A stretch of 64,000 bases of DNA, taken from NCBI RefSeq assembly GCF_001941345.1, contig NZ_CP009251.1:868001-932000 (forward strand). The letters are read 5' to 3'. The DNA comes from Corynebacterium stationis (GTDB lineage Bacteria; Actinomycetota; Actinomycetes; Mycobacteriales; Mycobacteriaceae). Made by a program: the position numbers and the translations under genes. Under the pieces are notes generated by a model. It did not search any database, was not told where the DNA came from, and saw only the letters and a program-made list of their open reading frames with translations. Every line of letters begins with the position of its first letter. Position 1 is the stretch's first letter. Shown in pieces: positions 38,850 through 48,780 of the stretch.

Positions 38850-40550
38850 ATGGACGACCAACTCAATGGGCAGGGCGCTGACAATGCCGTTGCTAAACAG
38901 ACTGGCACAGAGGTTGACAGCAATTCTGGCACTGTAGAATCTGCAGCGTCGACGACTCTGGTGGAAGTCGCGCCTGGCTTAGCAGCCGTATTCGGGGAAG
39001 TTCCGAATGGCCTTGAACTACTCAACCTAGACTTAGTTCCATCGTTTGACCGCGCCGAGCTTTCGAGTGTGTTGGGCTCCGTTGGCACTTGGTCGACTCT
39101 AGGCGGAAATCTGGTAGTCGCTGCAGAATCATTGCAGGGACTTTATCGGTTGGATGATGCGACTATGGCTCTGCTTCAAAGCGGAGCTGAACTCGCATTC
39201 AAGGATGGTGCCAATCTTGGCGCAATTTTTAAGAATGGCGAACTAATTGCTCAAGCCAGGCTCATTCCAGCCGCAATGACTCCAGCTATGGCGATCGCCG
39301 CAATAGGGCCGGCCTTGGCATTGGCCGCTATTGAATCAAAAATTGATGAAGTATCGGACCTTGTTAATACAAACATTCAACTCACGACTCAAACCCTCAA
39401 GGCTATTCGTTTTGAGCAGTGGTCAGAGCTTGAGGGATTGGCAAATACGATGGACTCCACGATAAAAGAAATCCGGGAGTTGGGGACCGTCACTGAATCT
39501 ATCTGGGAATCCGTTGCTCCCCAGCGAACAGCAGTTCGTCATCAGCTAAACCTGTACCGATTGAATGTTGCTGACCACATTAAAGAAATTAAAAAGCTCG
39601 AAGGTCGTGCACGTCGTGAGTATCTTGAGTCCAATGCTGAAGCCATAGTCTTTGATTCAAATGCGCTCCTCACGTCGCTCAAGGTATTCGCTGAGTATGA
39701 GGCCATTCGTGCGTCTATTGCTCGATATCGTAGCCAAAGCGATGAAGATGAGGCAAAACAGTTTGAGTCGATTGTTGAGAAAACACCGGCTGAGATCGAA
39801 ACATCCCTGACAGAAATTCAGCAACTGATAGAGTCGCTCGTCCGGGAACTGCAAATCATCGCGGAACTTCCGGGCCGTGCCACGATTCCATTTATGAGCA
39901 GATGGAGAGAGTCTAAGAGCACTAAGTTGACCTCTCAACAGATTCTTGAGGCGATCACCCCAGTTTCTGAAAAGCTTCAATCTGCCCCAAGTGTTCTGGG
40001 GGTTCCGGAAATCGTTTGTGCTCCAGAGGGCCTCGAGCTGGAACCATATCTCAAAATCCTGCGATGGTTCCTTCAACGCGATGAAGAATTGGAAGCAGTG
40101 GCGTTTGCATTTGAGAGCCGGAGCTCACGTTTGGAAGGTGTAGGACGTGCGCTTATTAGCAAGCGGGTAGACGCTGCTTGGGATGCACTTGGAGCACGAC
40201 GGACATCTGGCGTTGCTGAGAAATTTACTGATGGCATATTTATCTCGGTAACCAACCAGCGGGTCATCGTTGCAGATCCGAAGGATTTCTTGCGAGAGGC
40301 AGAGTCTGTCGAGAGCTACAACTTAGCTGACGTACGAAATGTGCGCGGTCGACTGGACCGTACGGCATCGATACGTCCGTCTGTCGATGTTGCTTTGACG
40401 AAAGCGGATCTCCACTGGAAGTTCCCAGAAGCGGCAAACACCGCAGACATCGACAAGTTAGCTGAGCTCATTGCGAAGGGACCACAAAAGCTGCTCTCTG
40501 CGACTGAAACATCCGCACAGATTGAGAAGCCAAGATCAACGGACGGTTAG
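38850..40550 (+). CDS. Unrecognised protein with helical core and C-terminal PH-like domain
   Basis: Protein of 566 residues with GAAGG before the ATG. Residues 1-60 are low-complexity acidic. A moderately hydrophobic stretch lies at about 140-162 (PAAMTPAMAIAAIGPALALAA). Residues 165-360 are long helices with coiled-coil character (IESKIDEVSDLVNTNIQL, DHIKEIKKLEGRARREYL). Residues about 455-545 look like a bacterial PH-type domain (DGIFISVTNQRVIVADPK, YNLADVRNVRGR, VALTKADLHWKF). No signal peptide. It is a single gene, ended by the hairpin at 40611. A membrane-associated scaffold is possible; function not assigned. Confidence 0.6.
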   Translation: MDDQLNGQGADNAVAKQTGTEVDSNSGTVESAASTTLVEVAPGLAAVFGEVPNGLELLNLDLVPSFDRAELSSVLGSVGTWSTLGGNLVVAAESLQGLYRLDDATMALLQSGAELAFKDGANLGAIFKNGELIAQARLIPAAMTPAMAIAAIGPALALAAIESKIDEVSDLVNTNIQLTTQTLKAIRFEQWSELEGLANTMDSTIKEIRELGTVTESIWESVAPQRTAVRHQLNLYRLNVADHIKEIKKLEGRARREYLESNAEAIVFDSNALLTSLKVFAEYEAIRASIARYRSQSDEDEAKQFESIVEKTPAEIETSLTEIQQLIESLVRELQIIAELPGRATIPFMSRWRESKSTKLTSQQILEAITPVSEKLQSAPSVLGVPEIVCAPEGLELEPYLKILRWFLQRDEELEAVAFAFESRSSRLEGVGRALISKRVDAAWDALGARRTSGVAEKFTDGIFISVTNQRVIVADPKDFLREAESVESYNLADVRNVRGRLDRTASIRPSVDVALTKADLHWKFPEAANTADIDKLAELIAKGPQKLLSATETSAQIEKPRSTDG

Positions 40551-40610
40551 AAAGTTTTGCGTATCCGCGGTTTTATTGCCAGCAGACTTGATGTGCTGAA
40601 TCTAATTCGG

Positions 40611-40649
40611 CGACCCCGCGATTGTCGAGCTGCTTAGATCGCGGGGTCG
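40611..40649. terminator. Bidirectional hairpin between convergent genes
   Basis: CGACCCCGCGAT (40611-40622) is the exact complement of ATCGCGGGGTCG (40638-40649), with a 15-base loop. It lies between the convergent stops at 40550 and 40668. Confidence 0.75.
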
Positions 40650-40667
40650 TTGCAGAATTGGAAGTTC

Positions 40668-42239
40668 CTAGAAACTCGATGAGCCACCCGCACCAGAGAA
40701 GCCAGAGCTAAATCCAGTGTTGGCGCCGCCACCGCTGCCGGAGGATTGGGCAGCGGAGTTGGTGGAGTGCCAGGTGCTCAGTGCCCAGAATGGAACGAAG
40801 TTGTTGTAGCCGTAGCCCGCGCGGTAGTCAGGGCTTGTGATGCCAGGAGCAGTAAGGGCGGTATTTTCAGACTCATCAAGGTCGTTGAACTTCTGCTTGC
40901 GCAGCTGTTCAAGGGCAGTGCGGTAGTCACCGAGCAAAATGACGTATTGATCCAAGAAATCGGGGGACTGTGTGCTGTTCATCAACGAGTCCGCACGCTC
41001 ACGCAAATTTTGTAGTTCGAGGTAGAGCCCGGATTTGGCATCGTCGAGCGCAACTTGGGCCTCGACGACGTCATCGCGAAGCGCGTGCAACTCAATACGA
41101 CGGACAACCTCGTCGCCGTGCTCCAAGCGATATAATTTGTCAATGTTGTCCTCGGCATAAGAAACCTCACGCGTGGTTACTGCGGCCTGGTGAATGGCGT
41201 CGGCCTGCTCAAGGTATTTCTCATCCGAGGACTTTGAGGTGAGATTGCCTAGTGAATCCACTTGGTCGTGGATATGGAAGAAACGGTCACGTACCTCCTC
41301 CCACTCAGAGCGCATTGTTGCATTCGCAAACGGAGAGGTCAACGAATGCGCGCGGATATCAACCTGATCCAGGCGTGCTGCCAGCTGACCGTATTCCTTG
41401 CCCACTAGGGACATCTCGGCGCGAGCCTGGGCAATCTTCTTTGCTTTGCTCCGGCGATACGCGCCAACACCCAACCCGGTAGCGAAGATAGCTCCGCCGC
41501 CACCGATTCCAGAGCCAACCATCGCAGCGATGCGATCGCCGACAGCATCGTTATAGCGATCTTCCGCGAGGGTCGAAATATCCGTTGCCGCATTCGCGCC
41601 AGCAAAAAGCCCCGCCGGGATGTTGTTATCCTTAACGCCGGGCTTGATGGCATCGAGTGCATCATCCAAGTGGGAACTTTCGCGCAAGTCCAAGGCCTCG
41701 GCTACATCTTCGCCAGCAAAAATGAAGGCCTGACGGGGGTCGAGGCCGACACCAACAATAAGAACTCCATCCGCGAAGTAATCATCACCAATCAAATCCG
41801 GACGGTTATCGCGCAGGTATTCCTCCACGGTGTCATTGACGTTGTCATCATTTTCTTCAAAGACCATGTAGTGCAGCTGCTCTACTACGGCGGGGGCGTC
41901 AAGGCGCTCGGCGTCACGCTCCAAACGCGCTTCATCATCTGCGCTCAGCACACCTTCTGGATTGTGAACCTCAGTGCTAAATGTGCTGGTGATCTCCATC
42001 TCCGCAGTATTAGCAACCTCAAAATCCTCGCGCTGCGGAGCATCTATAGCTGCCCCGACACCCCCGGCTAATGCGCCACCGCCGAGGGCTCCCATAAGGA
42101 GGGAAACGCCCATCATTTTTCCGACACCCGGACGGACCTTCTGGTGAACTTCTTTGAGCTCAGCTTCAGTTAACGCTTGTTGCTCATCAGTGTGAGTCGT
42201 CTTGGCTACGTCCGTGGTGGGCTTTCTCTTGGCGCTCAT
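40668..42239 (-). CDS. DUF5129/TPM-like membrane protein
   Basis: Protein of 523 residues from MSAKRKPTTD (a GTG two codons earlier is possible). TM1 at about 45-70 (MMGVSLLMGALGGGALAGGVG) precedes an outer domain resembling TPM/DUF5129: HNPEGVLSADDEARLERDAERL, then VLIVGVGLDPRQAFIFAG. A second TM at about 239-259 (MVGSGIGGGGAIFATGLGVGA) leads into a long helical inner region with YRRSKAKKIAQARAEM. The C-terminus is Gly/Ser-rich (GSGGGANTGFSSGFSG), as in TPM proteins. The DUF5129 type is characteristic of corynebacteria; function in the envelope is unknown. Confidence 0.7.
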   Translation of the reverse strand: MSAKRKPTTDVAKTTHTDEQQALTEAELKEVHQKVRPGVGKMMGVSLLMGALGGGALAGGVGAAIDAPQREDFEVANTAEMEITSTFSTEVHNPEGVLSADDEARLERDAERLDAPAVVEQLHYMVFEENDDNVNDTVEEYLRDNRPDLIGDDYFADGVLIVGVGLDPRQAFIFAGEDVAEALDLRESSHLDDALDAIKPGVKDNNIPAGLFAGANAATDISTLAEDRYNDAVGDRIAAMVGSGIGGGGAIFATGLGVGAYRRSKAKKIAQARAEMSLVGKEYGQLAARLDQVDIRAHSLTSPFANATMRSEWEEVRDRFFHIHDQVDSLGNLTSKSSDEKYLEQADAIHQAAVTTREVSYAEDNIDKLYRLEHGDEVVRRIELHALRDDVVEAQVALDDAKSGLYLELQNLRERADSLMNSTQSPDFLDQYVILLGDYRTALEQLRKQKFNDLDESENTALTAPGITSPDYRAGYGYNNFVPFWALSTWHSTNSAAQSSGSGGGANTGFSSGFSGAGGSSSF

Positions 42240-42497
42240 AAACACAACGTTAGTTCACATCAAGATAATTCGGCTATAGCGGACTAACAGTGACACAAAA
42301 AAGGGGAGAGCGCGAAGCTGTCCTTCTGAAAGTTCTTTCATCAACCTAACGTTTGTGAGATGTTGTTTTGTAGTTTGTTTTGGCTTAACTCTGCCTCGAT
42401 ATCGTGCTTGCGGCATGTCCTCGAAGAGGGCGTGTCTTAGGCGAAATAGCTATTTCGCGTGAGATTTTGTTCAACCACTACGAGAAGAGACAACCAA

Positions 42498-45400
42498 ATG
42501 ACAATTAAATCGACTCGGCTGTCAACAGCACTAGTCGTCGCCGGCACGGTGACCGTAAGCCACGTTGCCATGGTAGGGGCGGCCCATGGACAACAAAACG
42601 CGCAAGCAGATCTGCTTGATATTGAGATTTCGGAATCCGGGGCCATCGACACCGCGCGGGATGTTCCGGCCAAAATCAGCGGGGATCCGGAATTTGGCAT
42701 CGACCCGGCATTGGAACAGCCGGTTGCTACCTTTGACGGCCAAGATGATGCCGTGCAGTTTGATATCGGGGACCAGGACGCAGCGCTTGCCGATGGCTTC
42801 GCAGTCGAGTGCACTTTCAAACTCAACGGCGAATTTGCCAGCGAAAAGAGCCTGTGTGCCAACAAAGAAGCCGGCGGGTTCGCACTCGCGCTATACGAAA
42901 ATGAACTGTCCTTCATCATCCATGTTGGTTCCGGCTACCAGCAGGCGCGCGTGGAGGTTGACCCAGACCGCTGGTACCACGCGGTTGGCGTATGGGACGG
43001 CCAAGAAGCCCAGCTTTATCTCAACGGTGAGCTGGCAGCGAGCAAGAAAACTACCGGCGAATACAACGTGCCCAGTGGCAATGCTGATTCCTTCACCGTG
43101 GGCGGTGACACCAATGGCTCTGACAACCCGCAGCTGCTTGCCGATGCCTCCTTCCGCAACGCGCGCCTTTACTCCGAGCCCATCGGCGAGTCGGATGTGG
43201 CGGCCCTGTACGGCGAATCTGGCGTCAACAGTGAAAAGCAGCTGGAACTGGCATCTACCACTCCGGCTGAAGGCGACCACGTCAAAGAAGGCGTGAAATT
43301 GGAGGTCGAATTTTCAGATGACGCTTTGATTAGCGGTGAGCCCACTTATGAACTCGATGGTGAAAAAGTGGAGGCAGGCCAGTTTATTGGACCGGGGCTT
43401 TTGGAAGGAGAACATGAGCTTCATATTCAGGCAAAGGATGTCTTTGGGGGAGAGATTTCCGAGCGGGTTTCCTTCACCAGTGGCAACATACCTCAAGGCG
43501 GTGGTACTGATACGGACCAAGGAAAGGGGAGCGTGACTCTGTCCGCGATCGCTGATAATCCTTCCGGTGGGGACGTGGAGACCACGTTTACCAAGGGTGC
43601 TACCTCTACTCCGGAGGGTGGGTTCCAGGGAGTAGTGGGCGGAATGCCGGATTCGCTGGATTTTGAATACGAGGACGCTTCCGAGATTTCTGCCTCGCTT
43701 AAGCCTGGCGATGACGACACCGCGCAGACAGCTTCCACCACGCAGATGCCTTTTCAGCGTTTCGATGTTGCTCTTCCTGAAGACGGCGCGGAAGAAAACC
43801 AACTGGTGTGGAAAGGCCAGGTAGACCCTATTCGCAGCGCGCGCTTGTTTGCATGGAACACGGCAACGTCTACTTGGGATGAGCTGGCAAGCACCCGTGG
43901 AAATAGCAACGGCGAGGTCAGCCTCAACGGTGACATCAGCGCTGAACATATCGATGGCGATGATGTACACGCCATGGTTTTAGGCTATGACCCATTTGCA
44001 GATGACATCCCGAACACCGTCGAAGATAGCTTTGCAGACCCGGATGACTATGACTTTGCCATCTCTCACCACACTGACACCCAGTATATTGTGGAAGGCG
44101 CGGTAGAAAACGAGTCCGAAGAAGAACGCGAAGTCTGGAAGCAGTCCTACTTAGATGCTACGCAGTGGGTTGCTGATAACGCGGATGCGCGCAAGATTGC
44201 ATACCACGCGCACACGGGCGACATCATCGAAAACTGGATTCGCGAAACCAATGATGAGGACAATGCCCGCAAAGAATTTGAGGTCGCTTCCGAAGCTCAA
44301 AAGATTTTGGACGAGGCCGAGGTTGTCAATGGTGTTCTGCCCGGTAACCACGATAACTGGACAGGACGCGATACTGGCCCAGACAACCTGTACAACCAAT
44401 ACTTCGGCCCGGAGCGCTACGAAGCCCTAGAACAGACCGCCGGCTGGCAAGCCCGCGATGCCTCGCACCACCCGTGGAAAGAAGGCGACAATGACAACCA
44501 CTATGATTTGTTCAGCGCCGAAGGACTAGAATTCGTCGTGGTCAGCCTAGGTTACGATGTCACCGAAGAAGAAGCCGCCTGGGCCGATAGCGTGCTCAAG
44601 CAGTACCCAGACCGCAACGCTATTGTGCTCACACACGCTTATAACAAACCCAGCAATTCGCCCGACGGCAGGGGTGCGAATGCCTCTCACGACGGCAGCA
44701 TCGTTTTAGAAAAAGTTGTGGAACCTAACTCGAACGTGGCCCTAGTGCTCTCGGGTCATGAGCACGGCGTGTCCATCGTCACGCGCAAAGATGTTGGCGC
44801 GGAAGGCAACCATGTCACTGAACTGTTAGCTGACTATCAGTTCTACAAAGTCGGATCGGATGAGCTTGGTCTTACCGAGGTCGGCGGATACGGCACCGAC
44901 ACACCACTGCAATTTGGTGCCGCGTTCCTACGCCTTTTGCAATTCGACCTCGATGCCGGCGAAATGATCGTGGATACTTACTCGCCGTTTCTCGACAACT
45001 TTGGTGCCACCGAATACGATGACCGCGCCCGTTACGATGGCACCGAAGATGACACCCGCCTGCCGGTTCAGTTTGAAACACGCAAGACCAGCTTTACCAC
45101 CGACGCCGTGACCTTAGTTTCCGATACTGGCGAAGAAATCGGCAAAGACACCGCGCGTTCTGGCTGGCCAGCCGAAGTCAACTGGACTGGACTCAATTCT
45201 GACGAGGTCTACGCCTGGTACGCCACCAGCCGCGACACCGCCACCGGCGAGGAGGTCGAACCTGGTCAGACCCGCCAATTTGCAGTATTTACGGCCCGCG
45301 ATGCCGGCACCGACTCCACCGCACCTGAGCTTAACGTGCCTAGCGATGACATCATTGTTGAAGCTGGCTCCGCCGCCGACCTGCTTGCCGGGGTCACCGC

Positions 45401-45725
45401 TACCGATGACGTTGATGGTGATGTCACCGATAGCATCGAAGTTGTGGGCAACCTCGACATCAACCAACCTGGCCGCTACATCATCCGCTACGTCGTCAGC
45501 GATGCCAACGGCAACCAAGCCACCACTGACCGTATAGTTGTTGTCACAGAAAAAGACGACGCCTCTAGCTCCGAAGGCAGCTCGGGCTCATCAGGCTCTT
45601 CCGAGAACCCCGGTTCTTCGGGATCTTCTAGCTCCAGCCGTGGCGGAATCTTTGGGTTATTCGATGCTCTAGGCGGGGCATTCCGCAACCTTTTTGGGGT
45701 AATTAGCGGAGCTTTTCGTTCCTGA
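42498..45725 (+). CDS. Secreted metallophosphoesterase with LamG and Ig-like domains
   Basis: Protein of 1075 residues from MTIKSTRLST; the start at 42459 would add 13 residues before the signal peptide. Signal peptide about 1-33 with likely cleavage near GAAHGQQNA. A LamG/concanavalin-like domain lies at about 50-235 (FAVECTFKLNGEF, WYHAVGVWDGQEAQLYLNGEL). A calcineurin-like phosphoesterase follows at about 510-790: DFAISHHTDTQY, HTGDIIENW, GVLPGNHDNW, IVLTHAYN and LSGHEHG give the metal ligands. A DUF5011-like Ig domain at 930-1020 and a Ser-rich linker end in a hydrophobic tail (GIFGLFDALGGAFRNLFG). It is likely exported and cell-bound; substrate unknown. Confidence 0.82.
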   Translation: MTIKSTRLSTALVVAGTVTVSHVAMVGAAHGQQNAQADLLDIEISESGAIDTARDVPAKISGDPEFGIDPALEQPVATFDGQDDAVQFDIGDQDAALADGFAVECTFKLNGEFASEKSLCANKEAGGFALALYENELSFIIHVGSGYQQARVEVDPDRWYHAVGVWDGQEAQLYLNGELAASKKTTGEYNVPSGNADSFTVGGDTNGSDNPQLLADASFRNARLYSEPIGESDVAALYGESGVNSEKQLELASTTPAEGDHVKEGVKLEVEFSDDALISGEPTYELDGEKVEAGQFIGPGLLEGEHELHIQAKDVFGGEISERVSFTSGNIPQGGGTDTDQGKGSVTLSAIADNPSGGDVETTFTKGATSTPEGGFQGVVGGMPDSLDFEYEDASEISASLKPGDDDTAQTASTTQMPFQRFDVALPEDGAEENQLVWKGQVDPIRSARLFAWNTATSTWDELASTRGNSNGEVSLNGDISAEHIDGDDVHAMVLGYDPFADDIPNTVEDSFADPDDYDFAISHHTDTQYIVEGAVENESEEEREVWKQSYLDATQWVADNADARKIAYHAHTGDIIENWIRETNDEDNARKEFEVASEAQKILDEAEVVNGVLPGNHDNWTGRDTGPDNLYNQYFGPERYEALEQTAGWQARDASHHPWKEGDNDNHYDLFSAEGLEFVVVSLGYDVTEEEAAWADSVLKQYPDRNAIVLTHAYNKPSNSPDGRGANASHDGSIVLEKVVEPNSNVALVLSGHEHGVSIVTRKDVGAEGNHVTELLADYQFYKVGSDELGLTEVGGYGTDTPLQFGAAFLRLLQFDLDAGEMIVDTYSPFLDNFGATEYDDRARYDGTEDDTRLPVQFETRKTSFTTDAVTLVSDTGEEIGKDTARSGWPAEVNWTGLNSDEVYAWYATSRDTATGEEVEPGQTRQFAVFTARDAGTDSTAPELNVPSDDIIVEAGSAADLLAGVTATDDVDGDVTDSIEVVGNLDINQPGRYIIRYVVSDANGNQATTDRIVVVTEKDDASSSEGSSGSSGSSENPGSSGSSSSSRGGIFGLFDALGGAFRNLFGVISGAFRS

Positions 45726-45822
45726 TACACGCTTTTCTTGGTCTTTGCCAGTAGCTGAGCTTCCACGCTAAACACCGCGATATCTACCAAACCACGGCGC
45801 ACAAGCAGCTGCGGTTTATACA

Positions 45823-47058
45823 ATGAAGCGCATGCACGAGGTTGATCCGCTCATTGAATCGTTATACCGCTGGTCTGATGTCAGCGGTGTGTTGCTGATG
45901 GGAATTATTGGCGGAACGATCGCTAGACAGCGTGGTTATGACATCATCGGGTTCTTTTTCATTGCGCTATTTTCTTCACTCGGCGGCGGCATGATTCGCG
46001 ATGTGCTCATCAACCGCGGCACCGTCGCCGCCATGGCGCAGCCCGAGTATCTCATCCTCGCTTTTACCGGTGCTTTGATCGCGCGTTTCGTGTACTTCAA
46101 AGGCCGGACCTGGGACATCTTGCAAGCGCATGGCGATGCCATCGTCTCAGGACTGTGGGCCGGCACCGGCACTGTTAAAGCGTTGACCTTTGGCTTGCCG
46201 GTGGTGCCCTGCATTATGATGGGCGTGTTTACCGCCACTGGCGGGTCAATGATCCGCGACGTTGTCACGGGGCGTGTACCCGGAGTGTTTGGCGATAATC
46301 AACCCACGGTGATTCCCGCTATCGCCGCCTCAATTATTGTCCTGATCTCCGATGCCTTCGGCTACCTCGCCGTCGGAATGATCTTAGGCCCACTGGTTAG
46401 CATCTTCTTAGCCTTGCTGGGCTACTGGGGCGGGTGGCGTCTGAACTCCAACCCCGAATGGGCGCCGGTGAATGAATCAGCAGTGCAGGTCGCGGAATTG
46501 GCCAAGAAGGCAGAACATAAAAGCCGCGCAGTCGGCCGCAAGTACGAACCCACGCGGATTCGGTCCTGGCGCCACAGGCAAATGGAAAAGGCTCTGGAAC
46601 GCCGCATCGAGTTAGAGATCAAACGCGGCACGCGCCGTGCAACCGCCGAGTCCGATGCCGAGAAATTTTTGAAAACCTTTACCTCAGAGTTTCGGCACGA
46701 AGGTGATCCCACAGTCGCGGATTCACGTCATCCCGAGCCGATGCTGAAGCAACCCGCGCACAAGCCTCCAAAGCCTTCTGACGAACTAGCCGAACGTGTC
46801 CACCCGACTACCGGGGAGCCAGCTTCCGACAGCGAAAAGGCGCCAAGCACGGGCTTCTTCGCGGACATGGGCATGGACTTTTCCGGCGAGGCCTACGAAC
46901 ACTACGACGAAGATACAGCGAGCGATAGCGATGGATCACCGTCGGAAAGGTCCGACGAGGCGCGGCAAGAGATGCTCGATATGATTTTGTCCGACGACAA
47001 GCTTACCGATGAACTCGTCAACCGCCTGATCAAAAAATACAAAGAGCGCGAGGAATAA
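45823..47058 (+). CDS. TRIC/UPF0126-family channel protein with long C-terminal tail
   Basis: Protein of 411 residues. The first ~210 have the two-repeat TRIC (UPF0126) fold: GIIGGTIARQRGYDIIGFFFIA and SSLGGGMIRDVLI in repeat one, TVKALTFGLPVVPCIMMG and TATGGSMIRDVVTGRVP in repeat two, seven membrane helices in all. Bacterial TRIC proteins conduct monovalent cations or small amino acids. The remaining ~200 residues are a charged tail (RIRSWRHRQMEKALERR and acidic low-complexity stretches), longer than usual for the family. No clear ribosome site precedes the ATG. Confidence 0.8.
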   Translation: MKRMHEVDPLIESLYRWSDVSGVLLMGIIGGTIARQRGYDIIGFFFIALFSSLGGGMIRDVLINRGTVAAMAQPEYLILAFTGALIARFVYFKGRTWDILQAHGDAIVSGLWAGTGTVKALTFGLPVVPCIMMGVFTATGGSMIRDVVTGRVPGVFGDNQPTVIPAIAASIIVLISDAFGYLAVGMILGPLVSIFLALLGYWGGWRLNSNPEWAPVNESAVQVAELAKKAEHKSRAVGRKYEPTRIRSWRHRQMEKALERRIELEIKRGTRRATAESDAEKFLKTFTSEFRHEGDPTVADSRHPEPMLKQPAHKPPKPSDELAERVHPTTGEPASDSEKAPSTGFFADMGMDFSGEAYEHYDEDTASDSDGSPSERSDEARQEMLDMILSDDKLTDELVNRLIKKYKEREE

Positions 47059-47070
47059 AACCTCACGCTC
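47044..47070. terminator. Hairpin over the end of the TRIC-family gene
   Basis: GAGCGCGAGG (47044-47053) and CCTCACGCTC (47061-47070) form a near-perfect stem, one C-A mismatch, with an AT-rich loop containing the stop codon. It lies between convergent stops (47058, 47087). Confidence 0.5.
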
Positions 47071-47086
47071 GACAGTTCCCGATCTT

Positions 47087-48739
47087 CTAGTTCTCCTCGG
47101 TGGGTTCAGGGACCTGGAAGTTGTCAGTACCGGAGGTGGCGTCTGCATCGTTAGGCGAGCTCTCCGCGGTGCCCTGAGGGTTTTGCGGGGCCACTGATTG
47201 TGGCGTTTGGTTTGGCGTGCGGTTATTAGGCGTGGAGCTTTGAGACTGCTGCGTGGAATCGCTGGTATCTTGCTGCTCTTGGTTTTCGGTAGCGTCCTCG
47301 GGCAGCTGCTGCTCGGTGACATCCGGCTGCACCGATGGCTCCGGTTGCGGCTGGTAGGAAGGTACGGTGGCAGGAGTTTCTACAGGTTCTTCCTCGGTGG
47401 TTTCTACTTCGCTGGACTCGGCCGCAGAGCGTTGCTGCCAGTAGGCTGGCGAAAGCACGCCGGCGTTGCCGTCTTCTGGGTTCGAGGAGGCCAGCGCCAA
47501 GCCGCCGGTTAAAAGTAGCGCCATAAGCAGACCAGTAGTCGAGGGGCGAATGCGCCCGCCAAAGCTTAAGGCCTTCTTCCAGCGCTTATCGTAGGCGTCG
47601 GTGCGCCAGAAATCGCGGCGCTTAGAATCGGTGACGCTTTGAGCGCAGTCCTCGGAAGCGTCGTCGGTATCGGCATCCGGCATGACGGTCGTCGATGGCC
47701 GGCCAGGGCCGTCGTCTTTGGCGGCAGGTGCGATGTCCTCGTCCGCTTTTTCATCGCGCGCGGCCGCTTCCGCAGCATCCTGGGTATCTTCCACTGAAGG
47801 TGCGGCGTCATCCGCGGAGGGGTCAACGGGAATGGTCTCGGTGGGAGCATCGCTTAGCGATGCAACCCCCATCTCCCGTGTGAACTCCCCATTGGGGGAT
47901 TCGAAAGGCGTGCGGAAGTGATCCCAAAATACATTGAGCAATGCGGCGCGAATACCGCGCTCGACCGCCCACTGGCGCGCGGGATTTACGACTACGAGCA
48001 CGCGGAAATTTACCCGCCATGGCTGGCCAGCGGCGGTAGGGGAGGTCAGCGCGGTAGCGGGGAGGATTTCGACTTCGCCTGCAACGTCTTCGGAAATCGA
48101 GGGGTCTTTGATAGCTTGCTTGGCCGTTTTTTCAATGGTGCGATGAATGTCATCAAGGTTTTCCCCTGAGCGCACAGGCACATCGAAGTTGACCACCGCG
48201 CGCGACCATTCCTGCGAATAGTTGGTGACAACCCCTGCAGAACCATTAGGAATCATCACCACCTCACCCGACGGCGTGCGCACCTTGGTCGCGCGCAAGG
48301 TCAAGGCCACGACGGTGCCTTCTGTCGCGGTGCTGGTGCCATCGAAGCTGACATAGTCACCCACGCCAAATTGGCGCTCCGACAAAATGAAAAAGCCCGA
48401 AAGGAAATCCCCGATGATGCTCTGCGCACCAAAACCAACCGCAGCCGAGACAATCGTTGCAGGCACTGCGGCGCCAAGCGGCGGCACGCCCAAATTAGAG
48501 AGCGCCAACAAGACAATAATGAAGTAGGCGACAATCTGAACGACATAAACCAAAGCACCTAAAAGTGCTAAGCGCGACTTGGTGGATTCTTCCTCCTCAT
48601 CGAGCCTTCCTTCAATAATTCTGACCGTTAACCGCCCAAGCCGCGGCACTAAAATGGCCAGTAATAGAAGGGCAACCAGCGGGATTACGTGGTCAACGAC
48701 CATCTCCCACAGACGAAACAGGAAATACTCAAGGTTCAT
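47087..48739 (-). CDS. mscCG: MscS-type mechanosensitive channel, MscCG-like
   Basis: Protein of 550 residues, close in length and plan to MscCG (NCgl1221) of C. glutamicum, which exports glutamate and betaine. Three N-terminal helices include the pore-lining TM3 with GAAVPATIVSAAVGFGAQS. The MscS beta domain follows (VGDYVSFDGTSTATEGTVV, IPNGSAGVVTNYSQEW). After residue ~300 comes the corynebacterial extension: an acidic linker (SVEDTQDAAEAAARDEK), a fourth helix about 400-420 (TTGLLMALLLTGGLALASS) and a Pro/Gln/Thr-rich tail that would lie outside. It fits the glutamate theme of the window, although unlinked to gltBD by operon. Confidence 0.88.
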   Translation of the reverse strand: MNLEYFLFRLWEMVVDHVIPLVALLLLAILVPRLGRLTVRIIEGRLDEEEESTKSRLALLGALVYVVQIVAYFIIVLLALSNLGVPPLGAAVPATIVSAAVGFGAQSIIGDFLSGFFILSERQFGVGDYVSFDGTSTATEGTVVALTLRATKVRTPSGEVVMIPNGSAGVVTNYSQEWSRAVVNFDVPVRSGENLDDIHRTIEKTAKQAIKDPSISEDVAGEVEILPATALTSPTAAGQPWRVNFRVLVVVNPARQWAVERGIRAALLNVFWDHFRTPFESPNGEFTREMGVASLSDAPTETIPVDPSADDAAPSVEDTQDAAEAAARDEKADEDIAPAAKDDGPGRPSTTVMPDADTDDASEDCAQSVTDSKRRDFWRTDAYDKRWKKALSFGGRIRPSTTGLLMALLLTGGLALASSNPEDGNAGVLSPAYWQQRSAAESSEVETTEEEPVETPATVPSYQPQPEPSVQPDVTEQQLPEDATENQEQQDTSDSTQQSQSSTPNNRTPNQTPQSVAPQNPQGTAESSPNDADATSGTDNFQVPEPTEEN

Positions 48740-48780
48740 AAAACCGACTTTAGGCCGGTTTTCTGAAAGGTGGCCTAAAG

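Noticed and set aside
43314..43970. 218-codon - strand frame
   Set aside because: Antisense to the secreted metallophosphoesterase; no recognisable protein.
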